Origin: Propionibacteriaceae bacterium
GTDB lineage: Bacteria; Actinomycetota; Actinomycetes; Propionibacteriales; Propionibacteriaceae
Assembly: GCA_031287505.1 (NCBI GenBank)
Contig: JAITSW010000253.1
Location: 1-8,463 of the forward strand
Direction of reading: 5' to 3'
Length of the DNA stretch: 8,463 nucleotides
Under the pieces are notes generated by a model. That model was not told the DNA's origin, ran no database searches, and saw nothing but the letters and a program-made list of their open reading frames with translations. How positions within the stretch are numbered: the stretch's first letter is position 1; each line of letters starts with the position of its first letter. A program made the translations under genes and the position numbers. Shown here piece after piece: positions 1 to 5,348 of the stretch.

Positions 1-816
1 GCTGGGAGTTTCAATGCCAAAGAGCCTGGACCAAACGCCGATGACCGATTGGTTCATCGAGTAGGCATACGTCTGAGCCATTCCATTGCTGCCCGACACC
101 GTGTCGGAAAAAAACTGCACACTCGCCCGGGGAAAGACGAAGACCCCCACCAGAGTTGCCAACGCAAATGCCCCAAAAGCCGCAAATGCGGGACGAAGGC
201 GCGCCGAGAAGAAGTTATAGACCGCAATTACCGCCGGAGTGAGTTTGACGGCAGTCGCAATGCCGGTAAGCCAACCAGCAGGAAGGTAGCGCCTGCCCAA
301 AATCCGCGGGCCGGCAACGGCGTCCAATACCAATAGCGCCACCAAAAAGATGCCGACTTGCCCATAGCCCAGAGTTTGGCGCACCGGGTCGAAGAGCAGC
401 ACCACTGCGGCAGCCAAGACGGTGAGCTTCCAACCGTTCAGGCCAAATCGGTAGAGAATCGCCACTAGGCAGAGCGCACACAGCGCCAGCCAAAGCAGTT
501 GCGCGCCGGCGACTGGGAGCCAGGCCAGCGGTACCGCGAAGAAGGCCGCAAACGGTGGGTAAATCCAAGGCAGGCCGTCCGCATTCATAAAGTCTTGGCC
601 GGCGATGACCGACGTGCCGGTACGCCGGTAGACATCCAGATCAATCATGGCTGGCTGCCACGGCCACAACTGGCTCCCCGGAATCTCAAAGCCGGCCACC
701 ACGACTGCCCCCGCGAAGGCCACGGCGGTGGCGATTGCAACGGCCGGCCAGCTAGCAGCCGGGCGCCTAACCGCAGGCGGGCTGGGTTGGGATTCAAGGG
801 CTAGAATTTCTGACAA
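1..816 (-). CDS. GT87-family (DUF2029, PimE-like) integral membrane mannosyltransferase, 3'-truncated by window edge
   Basis: This is an open frame of 272 codons that runs off the left edge of the window. The start is TTG at 816-814. It is preceded by GAGGAA at 827-822 with a 5-base spacing and lies in the same frame as the hspR stop (828-826), so no earlier start is possible. The sequence shows a short cytoplasmic N-terminus, a hydrophobic segment at about residues 24-42, then a loop with the acidic motif MIDLDVYR (57-64), and further hydrophobic segments at about 88-122, 131-143, 152-166, 183-200 and 209-228. GT87 hallmarks are WIYPPF (84-89), a GYGQVGIFLVALL block (150-162), TAVKLTPAV (188-196) and NQS (255-257). 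The family uses polyprenyl-phosphate-mannose to add mannose outside the membrane, for example to phosphatidylinositol mannosides. An Asp in the first loop (59 or 61) sits where GT-C enzymes place the catalytic acid. The exact acceptor is unknown. It is probably cotranscribed with hspR. Confidence 0.82.
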   Translation of the reverse strand, partial: MSEILALESQPSPPAVRRPAASWPAVAIATAVAFAGAVVVAGFEIPGSQLWPWQPAMIDLDVYRRTGTSVIAGQDFMNADGLPWIYPPFAAFFAVPLAWLPVAGAQLLWLALCALCLVAILYRFGLNGWKLTVLAAAVVLLFDPVRQTLGYGQVGIFLVALLVLDAVAGPRILGRRYLPAGWLTGIATAVKLTPAVIAVYNFFSARLRPAFAAFGAFALATLVGVFVFPRASVQFFSDTVSGSNGMAQTYAYSMNQSVIGVWSRLFGIETPS

Positions 817-825
817 GGGATTTCC

Positions 826-1251
826 TCACTTAGCTGTGATGGCTCTGTGTGAAGAGAACCGTCGAACCCGCCCAAGATGGACGTCCCCTCCTCGGGTGGC
901 GGTAAAGACGCGGGAGCCGGGAGCGCTGGCACGCATGCCGGCCACCAACTCGGTGAGCTCGGCAAGCTGTGTCGTCATGACAGCCAGCTGAGCCTCCAAT
1001 TCAAGGATACGCCGAATGCCCTCGAGGTTGACACCTTCATCTTGAGAAAGCTGCTGGATGCGCCGCAGCTTGGCGATATCGCGCGGGGAATACCGACGTC
1101 CCCGGCCTTGGCCCTGAGCCCGGCGCGGAATCACCAAACCCAGCCGGTCGTAGCTACGCAGCGTCTGCGGATGCATGCCCGAGAGCTGAGCGGCAATGGC
1201 AATCACAAAGATGGGCGCGTCCGGATCGGCACGCGCGATTTGCGTACTCAC
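826..1251 (-). CDS. hspR: HspR, MerR-family heat-shock repressor
   Basis: This 141-residue protein has a MerR-type winged helix-turn-helix at about residues 14-65. Recognisable parts are [20 protein letters not shown] (20-39), a basic wing GRGRRYSP (49-56) and [19 protein letters not shown] (58-76). A leucine-rich coiled-coil dimerisation helix follows (about 76-106), then the conserved HspR tail around [12 protein letters not shown] (113-124). HspR binds HAIR operators (CTTGAGT, seven bases, ACTCAAG) and represses dnaK operons, with DnaK acting as co-repressor in Streptomyces. Two such operators lie upstream of dnaK here, so autoregulation is inferred. The start is GTG at 1251-1249, overlapping the dnaJ stop as GTGA, with AGGAGG just upstream inside dnaJ. 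This coupling also argues for the start. The stop (828-826) overlaps the ribosome-binding site of the next gene. Confidence 0.94.
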   Translation of the reverse strand: MSTQIARADPDAPIFVIAIAAQLSGMHPQTLRSYDRLGLVIPRRAQGQGRGRRYSPRDIAKLRRIQQLSQDEGVNLEGIRRILELEAQLAVMTTQLAELTELVAGMRASAPGSRVFTATRGGDVHLGRVRRFSSHRAITAK

Positions 1252-2216
1252 CTGTCCTCCTTCGCGGCCTCCAATAACGCTGCCCGCGGATTCTCCTGGC
1301 CTACTAGCTCTTCATAAGACTGCAGAGCCTGCTTAGCCTCTTCGGTGAGTGTGGCCGGGATTTGCACTTCGACGCTCACCAGCAGATCTCCGCCAGCCAC
1401 CCCTTTGCCTTTGGCCCGGAAAACCCTTCCGCTGGGCGTGCCCGCGGGGATGCGGAGTTTTACCACCGAGCCGTCGAGAGTTGGCACCTCAATTTCGGCG
1501 CCCAAGGCCGCCTCTGCGAAAGTTATCGGCGCGCTCAACGTCAAGGATTTGCCCTTGCACCCAAAGGGCGGCTGGGCTTTTACCGCGACGACGACGAAAA
1601 GGTCGCCATGCGGCCCGCCGTCAATTCCAGGCTGCCCCCTCCCTTTGACGCGGATGCGTTGGCCGTCTTTCACCCCGGCCGGGATGCGCACTTTCGCCTG
1701 CCCTCCGCCACCGGTCGGCAGGCTTACCTGCACTCCGGAGAGGGCGTCAGCCAGGCTCAAGACGGCTCGGGTTTCGACATCTGCGCCCGGCCGCGGCACC
1801 CGAAAACCCTGGGCGCCAAAACCGGGGGCATTCCCGAAGCCCTGCGAGCCGCCTTGGCCGAAAAGCCCGCCTAGCAAATCAGAGATCGAACCACCTGCGC
1901 CAGCACTGCCGAAGACATCCTCCATGGACGGCCCCGCCCCCGGGCGTCCGCCAGCGCCGGCCTGGAAGCGATATCCGGACCCAAAGAGCGAACGGGCTTC
2001 GTCATACTCCGCCCTGGTCTTCGCATCCCCAATTACCGAATTGGCCTCGGAAATCTCCTTGAAACGCTGCTCGGCCTCGGGATTGTCTTTGTTGGCATCG
2101 GGATGATACTTGCGAGCCAGCTTGCGGAAAGCCTTCTTTATCTCGTCTTCGCTGGCATCCTTGGAGACGCCCAACATCTTGTAATAATCCTTTTCCAACC
2201 AGTCCTTAGTGCTCAC
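1248..2216 (-). CDS. dnaJ: DnaJ-family co-chaperone lacking the zinc-finger domain (CbpA-like, type B)
   Basis: This 322-residue protein stimulates DnaK ATP hydrolysis and delivers substrates. A J domain occupies about residues 9-75 (DYYKMLGV at 10-17, catalytic HPD at 38-40, and a basic helix AFRKLARKY). A Gly/Phe-rich linker (about 80-137) contains the [11 protein letters not shown] segment. Two beta-barrel substrate-binding domains follow: [16 protein letters not shown] (146-161) to about 215, then [19 protein letters not shown] (231-249) and [21 protein letters not shown] (252-272). There are no CxxCxGxG repeats between linker and barrels, and the only cysteine is C220. This domain layout is CbpA-like rather than E. 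coli DnaJ-like, although position in the dnaK operon marks it as the operon DnaJ (often called DnaJ1 in actinobacteria). The start is GTG at 2216-2214 behind AAAGGAGG, 24 bases after the grpE stop. The end overlaps hspR by 4 bases. Confidence 0.93.
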   Translation of the reverse strand: MSTKDWLEKDYYKMLGVSKDASEDEIKKAFRKLARKYHPDANKDNPEAEQRFKEISEANSVIGDAKTRAEYDEARSLFGSGYRFQAGAGGRPGAGPSMEDVFGSAGAGGSISDLLGGLFGQGGSQGFGNAPGFGAQGFRVPRPGADVETRAVLSLADALSGVQVSLPTGGGGQAKVRIPAGVKDGQRIRVKGRGQPGIDGGPHGDLFVVVAVKAQPPFGCKGKSLTLSAPITFAEAALGAEIEVPTLDGSVVKLRIPAGTPSGRVFRAKGKGVAGGDLLVSVEVQIPATLTEEAKQALQSYEELVGQENPRAALLEAAKEDR

Positions 2217-2240
2217 CGCGCCTCCTTTGAGTTGATTGCC

Positions 2241-2798
2241 TTACGGATTGGCCACCCCAACCCGTGCTGGGCGAATCACCCGGTCACCTAGCTTGACGCC
2301 TTTTTGCATTACCGCTGCCACCGTGGGCTCTTCGACCGGCTCTGGGTGGGGCATCTGCAGCAAGGCCTCGTGGATGTTTGGATCGAAGACGTCTCCGATT
2401 TCGCCGTAGAAAACCAAACCGTATTTTGCCGAAATCTTCCCAAGCTCATCTGCGACCAGTTTGAAACCGCCGGAGAGCTCGTCATGCTCGCGGGCGGCTT
2501 CGATGGAATCCAGCACCGGCAACAGATCGAGCGTGACGGCCTCAACGCCCATTTCGCGCATGCGAGACCGATCCCGGTCTACCCGGCGCTTGTAGTTGAC
2601 GTATTCAGCCTGCAAACGCTGCAAATCAGCGGTGCGCTCCGCCACCAAGACCGCCAGATCGGCTTCCGCCGCAGGCTCGGCGGGCTCTTGTATGCCCGCA
2701 GCCTCATTTTCGGCGGCCTCGTCTAGCAGGGCGGCGAGTTCGGCATCGATTGGGTCAACCGGGGTTTCCCCCGGCTGGCCTTTCTCCGCTTTACTCAC
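2241..2798 (-). CDS. grpE: GrpE, nucleotide exchange factor of DnaK
   Basis: This 185-residue protein releases ADP from DnaK and so resets the chaperone cycle in the cytoplasm. The acidic, Ala/Glu-rich N-terminus (1-48) is probably disordered. A long coiled-coil dimerisation helix follows (about 48-85: [20 protein letters not shown]). Next come the four-helix-bundle segment with [11 protein letters not shown] (92-102) and the C-terminal beta wing that contacts DnaK. The family signature runs from [11 protein letters not shown] (138-148) through [21 protein letters not shown] (160-180). The length is normal for actinobacterial GrpE. The start is GTG at 2798-2796, overlapping the dnaK stop as GTGA, with a GAGGAAGG ribosome-binding site inside the end of dnaK. 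This tight coupling suggests fixed stoichiometry with DnaK. Confidence 0.96.
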   Translation of the reverse strand: MSKAEKGQPGETPVDPIDAELAALLDEAAENEAAGIQEPAEPAAEADLAVLVAERTADLQRLQAEYVNYKRRVDRDRSRMREMGVEAVTLDLLPVLDSIEAAREHDELSGGFKLVADELGKISAKYGLVFYGEIGDVFDPNIHEALLQMPHPEPVEEPTVAAVMQKGVKLGDRVIRPARVGVANP

Positions 2799-4648
2799 TT
2801 GCCTTCCTCACCATCGTCGACGATTTCGGCGTCCACCACGTCATCTTCTGGCGCGGCATCCGAAGTGCCGCGCGCAGTCTGAGGGTCGGCCTCTTGAGCC
2901 GCCTGAGCCTGCGAGGCCGCATAGACCGCCTGCCCCATTGCCACCGCCTTGGTGTTGAGATCATCGATGGCAGCCTTCACCGCGTCGTTGTCTTCTCCGG
3001 TGAGCGTTTCCTTGAGCTTGGCAAGCGCCTCTTCGACCGGCGTCTTCACCTCATCGGTGAGGACCTCCTTATGCTCGTCAAGCAGCTTCTCGGTGCGGAA
3101 GGCCAAAGCATCGGCCTCGTTGCGCATCTCGACAGCCTCACGGCGCTTGCGGTCTTCCTGCGCATGAGACTCAGCCTCGCTGACCATCCGGTCAATGTCT
3201 TCCTTGTTCAACGCCGAACCGCCGGTAACAGTCATCGACTGCTCTTTGCCGGTGGCGAGATCTTTGGCGTGGACGTGGACGATGCCGTCGGCGTCGATGT
3301 CAAAAGCGACCTCAATCTGCGGGACACCGCGCGGGGCGGGCATAAGGCCGGTGAGCTCGAAGTTGCCCAGCGACTTGTTGTCCCGGGCAAAATCACGTTC
3401 GCCCTGATATACCTGAATCATCACCGAAGGCTGATTGTCTTCGGCGGTGGTGAAGACCTCAGAGCGCTTGGACGGGATGGTGGTGTTGCGCTCGATGATC
3501 TTCGTCATCACGCCGCCTTTGGTCTCAATACCCAGTGAGAGCGGGGTGACGTCCAGCAAAAGCACGTCCTTTACCTCGCCTTTGAGCACGCCGGCCTGCA
3601 AAGAGGCGCCCAAGGCGACAACCTCGTCTGGGTTGACGCCCTTATGGGGCTCTTTGCCGCCGGTGAGTTCCTTGACCAGGTCGACAACTGCGGGCATCCG
3701 CGTCGAGCCGCCAACCAAAATCACCTGGTCAATCTTGCCCACCGAAGTATTCGCGTCGGCAATCACCTTGTTGAAAGGAGCCCGGCAACGGTCGAGTAGA
3801 TCTTGGGTGAGGCGCTGGAACTCGGCGCGCGAGAGCTTCTCTTCTAGGTGCAACGGCCCCTGTGCCCCGGCCGTGATATAAGGCAGGTTGATGGGGGACT
3901 CTTGAGCGGCCGATAGCTCGATCTTGGCGTGCTCGGCTGCCTCTTGCAGACGCTGCTTCGCCATCTTGTCGGCTGAGAGGTCGATGCCGTGCTTGTTCTT
4001 GAACTGGGTGACCAGCCAATCGATAATGCGCTGATCCCAATCGTCGCCGCCGAGGCGGTTGTCGCCGTTGGTGGCCTTGACCTCAAAGACGCCGTCGGCG
4101 ATCTCGAGTAGGGAGACGTCGAAGGTGCCGCCGCCAAGGTCGAAAACCAGGATCGTCTGCTCATCGTTGGCTTTATCTAGGCCATATGCCAACGCGGCCG
4201 CGGTGGGCTCGTTGATAATGCGGTCAACGGTAAGGCCGGCGATCTCACCCGCTTCTTTGGTGGCTTGGCGCTCCGCGTCCGAGAAATAAGCCGGAACGGT
4301 GATGACGGCATTAGTGACCGCTTCGCCCAGATAGGCTTCCGCGTCGCGCTTGAGCTTTTGCAGCACGAAAGCGCTGATTTGTTGCGGACGGTACTCTTTG
4401 CCGTCAATATCCAGCTTCCAACTGGTACCCATTTGCCGCTTTACCGAACGGATAGTGCGGTCAACGTTGGTGACTGCCTGGCGCTTGGCCACCTCGCCAA
4501 CCAGAACCTCGCCGCCTTTGGCGAATGCAACCACCGACGGGGTGGTGCGATTGCCCTCGGCGTTGGGGATTACGGTAGGCTCGCCGCCTTCTAGAACCGC
4601 AACCACAGAGTTGGTGGTACCCAGATCGATGCCGACTGCTCTTGCCAT
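2795..4648 (-). CDS. dnaK: DnaK, Hsp70 chaperone
   Basis: This is a 617-residue Hsp70, first gene of the heat-shock operon. The nucleotide-binding domain has GIDLGTTNS (6-14), [11 protein letters not shown] (146-156), [16 protein letters not shown] (168-183) and [16 protein letters not shown] (310-325). The hydrophobic linker DVLLLDVTP (361-369) leads into the substrate-binding beta domain (about 370-485, with [12 protein letters not shown]) and a helical lid (about 486-580). A Gln/Ala-rich tail ends in [12 protein letters not shown]. The segment around residues 60-95 is about 24 residues shorter than in E. coli DnaK, which is the known Gram-positive/actinobacterial signature. The start is ATG at 4648-4646 because GGAGG lies 8 bases upstream and the Hsp70 homology begins immediately. 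The frame is open to an ATG at 4729, but that one has no ribosome-binding site. DnaK probably also acts as HspR co-repressor. Confidence 0.97.
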   Translation of the reverse strand: MARAVGIDLGTTNSVVAVLEGGEPTVIPNAEGNRTTPSVVAFAKGGEVLVGEVAKRQAVTNVDRTIRSVKRQMGTSWKLDIDGKEYRPQQISAFVLQKLKRDAEAYLGEAVTNAVITVPAYFSDAERQATKEAGEIAGLTVDRIINEPTAAALAYGLDKANDEQTILVFDLGGGTFDVSLLEIADGVFEVKATNGDNRLGGDDWDQRIIDWLVTQFKNKHGIDLSADKMAKQRLQEAAEHAKIELSAAQESPINLPYITAGAQGPLHLEEKLSRAEFQRLTQDLLDRCRAPFNKVIADANTSVGKIDQVILVGGSTRMPAVVDLVKELTGGKEPHKGVNPDEVVALGASLQAGVLKGEVKDVLLLDVTPLSLGIETKGGVMTKIIERNTTIPSKRSEVFTTAEDNQPSVMIQVYQGERDFARDNKSLGNFELTGLMPAPRGVPQIEVAFDIDADGIVHVHAKDLATGKEQSMTVTGGSALNKEDIDRMVSEAESHAQEDRKRREAVEMRNEADALAFRTEKLLDEHKEVLTDEVKTPVEEALAKLKETLTGEDNDAVKAAIDDLNTKAVAMGQAVYAASQAQAAQEADPQTARGTSDAAPEDDVVDAEIVDDGEEGK

Positions 4649-4740
4649 ATTTCTTTCCTCCAATAGGTCTATATCTGACTTATCCACGCGATTTTGAGAC
4701 GAGGCTGCTGGCCTCCGTTTACCCGCCATCGGTGTTTACT
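4649..4740 (-). promoter_or_regulatory. dnaK 5' leader with strong ribosome-binding site
   Basis: About 90 bases separate the predicted transcription start (near 4740) from the dnaK ATG. The ribosome-binding site GGAGG (4661-4657) is followed by 8 bases and the start codon, which fixes the start at 4648. The leader frame is open and continuous with dnaK from an ATG at 4729 (27 extra codons). That upstream start has no Shine-Dalgarno sequence and adds residues absent from Hsp70s, so it is treated as untranslated. Confidence 0.6.
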
Positions 4741-4742
4741 TA

Positions 4743-4763
4743 GATGAGTCTAGCACACTCAAC
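4743..4763. promoter_or_regulatory. HAIR operator 1 (HspR-binding inverted repeat), promoter-proximal
   Basis: The arms GATGAGT (4743-4749) and ACTCAAC (4757-4763) are separated by exactly seven bases. They match the HAIR consensus CTTGAGT, N7, ACTCAAG at 11 of 14 positions. The element overlaps the predicted -10 region of dnaK, so bound HspR would block RNA polymerase. It lies 27 bp, start to start, from a second HAIR. The presence of hspR in the same operon supports the call. Direct binding is inferred. Confidence 0.82.
4747..4755 (-). promoter_or_regulatory. dnaK: Putative extended -10 element of the dnaK operon promoter
   Basis: Reading the minus strand, TGC (4755-4753) followed by TAGACT (4752-4747) fits the extended -10 pattern TGnTAnnnT, with TAGACT matching TATAAT at four of six positions. 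It lies inside HAIR operator 1, the expected place for a repressed housekeeping-sigma promoter. No good -35 hexamer stands 17 bases upstream, which is tolerable for an extended -10. The transcription start would be near 4740. The call rests on pattern and position only. Confidence 0.42.
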
Positions 4764-4769
4764 TTATTA

Positions 4770-4790
4770 CTTGAGCCTATCAGACTCAAC
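4770..4790. promoter_or_regulatory. HAIR operator 2 (HspR-binding inverted repeat), promoter-distal
   Basis: The arms CTTGAGC (4770-4776) and ACTCAAC (4784-4790) flank a seven-base spacer. They match the HAIR consensus at 12 of 14 positions, the better of the two copies. The site lies just upstream of the predicted dnaK -10 element, around its -35 region. Tandem HAIRs ahead of dnaK are typical of actinobacterial HspR regulons. Confidence 0.87.
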
Positions 4791-4810
4791 TATTTTTGCG
4801 TTCGCCTTCG

Positions 4811-4843
4811 GCTAACCGCCGGCGCTCCGCCACCGGTAACAGC
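4811..4843. repeat. Imperfect palindrome (stem-loop) upstream of the HAIR operators
   Basis: Three short arms pair symmetrically: GCT with AGC, ACCG with CGGT, and GGCG with CGCC, around a CTC loop (4825-4827), with small internal loops between them. There is no T-tract on either strand, and no transcription unit ends here, so a terminator role is unlikely. It shares GGCTAACCG (4810-4818) with the convergent hairpin downstream of dnaB. Function is unknown. Confidence 0.4.
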
Positions 4844-4901
4844 GAGTCGCCGCCAAGCCAAATCCGATAAATCTCAAAATCTCTTGGCAACCGTTCCCCC
4901 A

Positions 4902-5159
4902 TGTGGATAACTCAAGGCGCAGCACGCCTGGCAAACACATATTGAACAACAAGATCTGGCCGTCTCAGCATCCGAACTGCCAGAAAAATCGCTCAAAAAT
5001 CTCCACTTACCCACAGATGTGGACAGCGTTTTCCCTTGTCAACGGCCTATTGTCCCGAATTCTCCGGAGTTGTCCACAAGCACTGTCCCCAAGTGGTGGA
5101 TAACTTATGCGCTTGCTGGCGAGAGTTGTCCACATGAAGTTCACATGCCCTGTGGATAA
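4902..5159. other. Cluster of seven DnaA boxes between dnaK and dnaB (oriC-like or DnaA control region)
   Basis: Compared with TTATCCACA/TTGTCCACA, the boxes are: 4902-4910 (minus orientation, perfect TGTGGATAA), 5007-5015 (plus, TTACCCACA, one mismatch), 5018-5026 (minus, TGTGGACAG, one mismatch), 5070-5078 (plus, perfect TTGTCCACA), 5095-5103 (minus, GGTGGATAA, one mismatch), 5126-5134 (plus, perfect TTGTCCACA) and 5151-5159 (minus, perfect TGTGGATAA). Actinobacterial DnaA is known to prefer TTGTCCACA-type boxes. Seven near-perfect matches in 258 bp is far above chance and is typical of oriC or of DnaA-controlled promoters. The stretch contains no convincing gene. Short A-rich runs occur at 4859-4880 and 4981-5000, but no clear AT-rich unwinding element is seen. 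dnaA, dnaN and rpmH, the usual oriC neighbours, are absent from the window. Confidence 0.85.
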
Positions 5160-5348
5160 CCTCTTTGTACGCTACCGGAAAAGGGCATAGCGTCTGCTCT
5201 TAGCAGTTAGTTTTCCCAAATGAATCCGATACGGATGGCAGGGTCGTTTGGCCAAGCGTCCAACGGAAAATGTCATAGGCGCCCGCTAATGTCTGAGTTG
5301 GTGGCGAGGGCTAACAGAGCACTGGCAACAAGCGTTAGGGGGAATCTC
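5160..5348 (+). promoter_or_regulatory. dnaB upstream/leader region with ribosome-binding site
   Basis: These 189 bases lie between the last DnaA box and dnaB. AGGGGG (5338-5343) followed by a short spacer precedes the ATG at 5349 and decides that start. The frame is open upstream to an ATG at 5220, with another at 5289, but neither has a Shine-Dalgarno sequence. The resulting 43- or 20-residue extension has no resemblance to DnaB. No convincing -35/-10 pair stands out. TTGTAC with TAGCGT at 17-base spacing (about 5166-5194) is a weak candidate. Confidence 0.45.
5177..5216. repeat. Nested inverted repeat in the dnaB upstream region
   Basis: The outer arms GGAAAA (5177-5182) and TTTTCC (5211-5216) enclose an inner hairpin CTGCT, CTT loop, AGCAG (5194-5206). 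It lies 17 bp downstream of the last DnaA box and about 130 bp before the dnaB start. It could be a weak attenuator-like leader structure or an operator. The arms are short, so chance is possible. Confidence 0.3.

Noticed and set aside
215..568. 117-codon minus-strand frame overlapping the GT87 gene
   Set aside because: It is out of frame with the clear GT87 protein and has a Cys/Arg/Pro-rich composition typical of a shadow frame.
1345..2106. 253-codon plus-strand frame antisense to dnaJ
   Set aside because: It is opposite a strongly conserved gene and its Pro/Ser/Ala-rich composition mirrors the codon bias of dnaJ.
2750..3538. 262-codon plus-strand frame antisense to dnaK and the grpE start
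   Set aside because: Shadow of dnaK; no ribosome-binding site and no recognisable domain.
4649..4729. 27-codon in-frame N-terminal extension of dnaK from an ATG at 4729
   Set aside because: No ribosome-binding site upstream, the residues are unlike any Hsp70 N-terminus, and GGAGG sits ideally before the ATG at 4648.
4750..4763. Possible CIRCE (HrcA) half-site, TAGCACACTC
   Set aside because: It has an extra base relative to TTAGCACTC and no partner arm nine bases away. The HAIR reading explains it better.
4903..5103. 66-codon plus-strand open frame across the DnaA-box cluster
   Set aside because: Its start and end are formed by DnaA boxes, it has no ribosome-binding site, and the composition looks non-coding.
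5220..5348. 43-residue N-terminal extension of dnaB
   Set aside because: No Shine-Dalgarno at 5220 or 5289, and DnaB family homology begins about 20 residues after the ATG at 5349, which has AGGGGG upstream.
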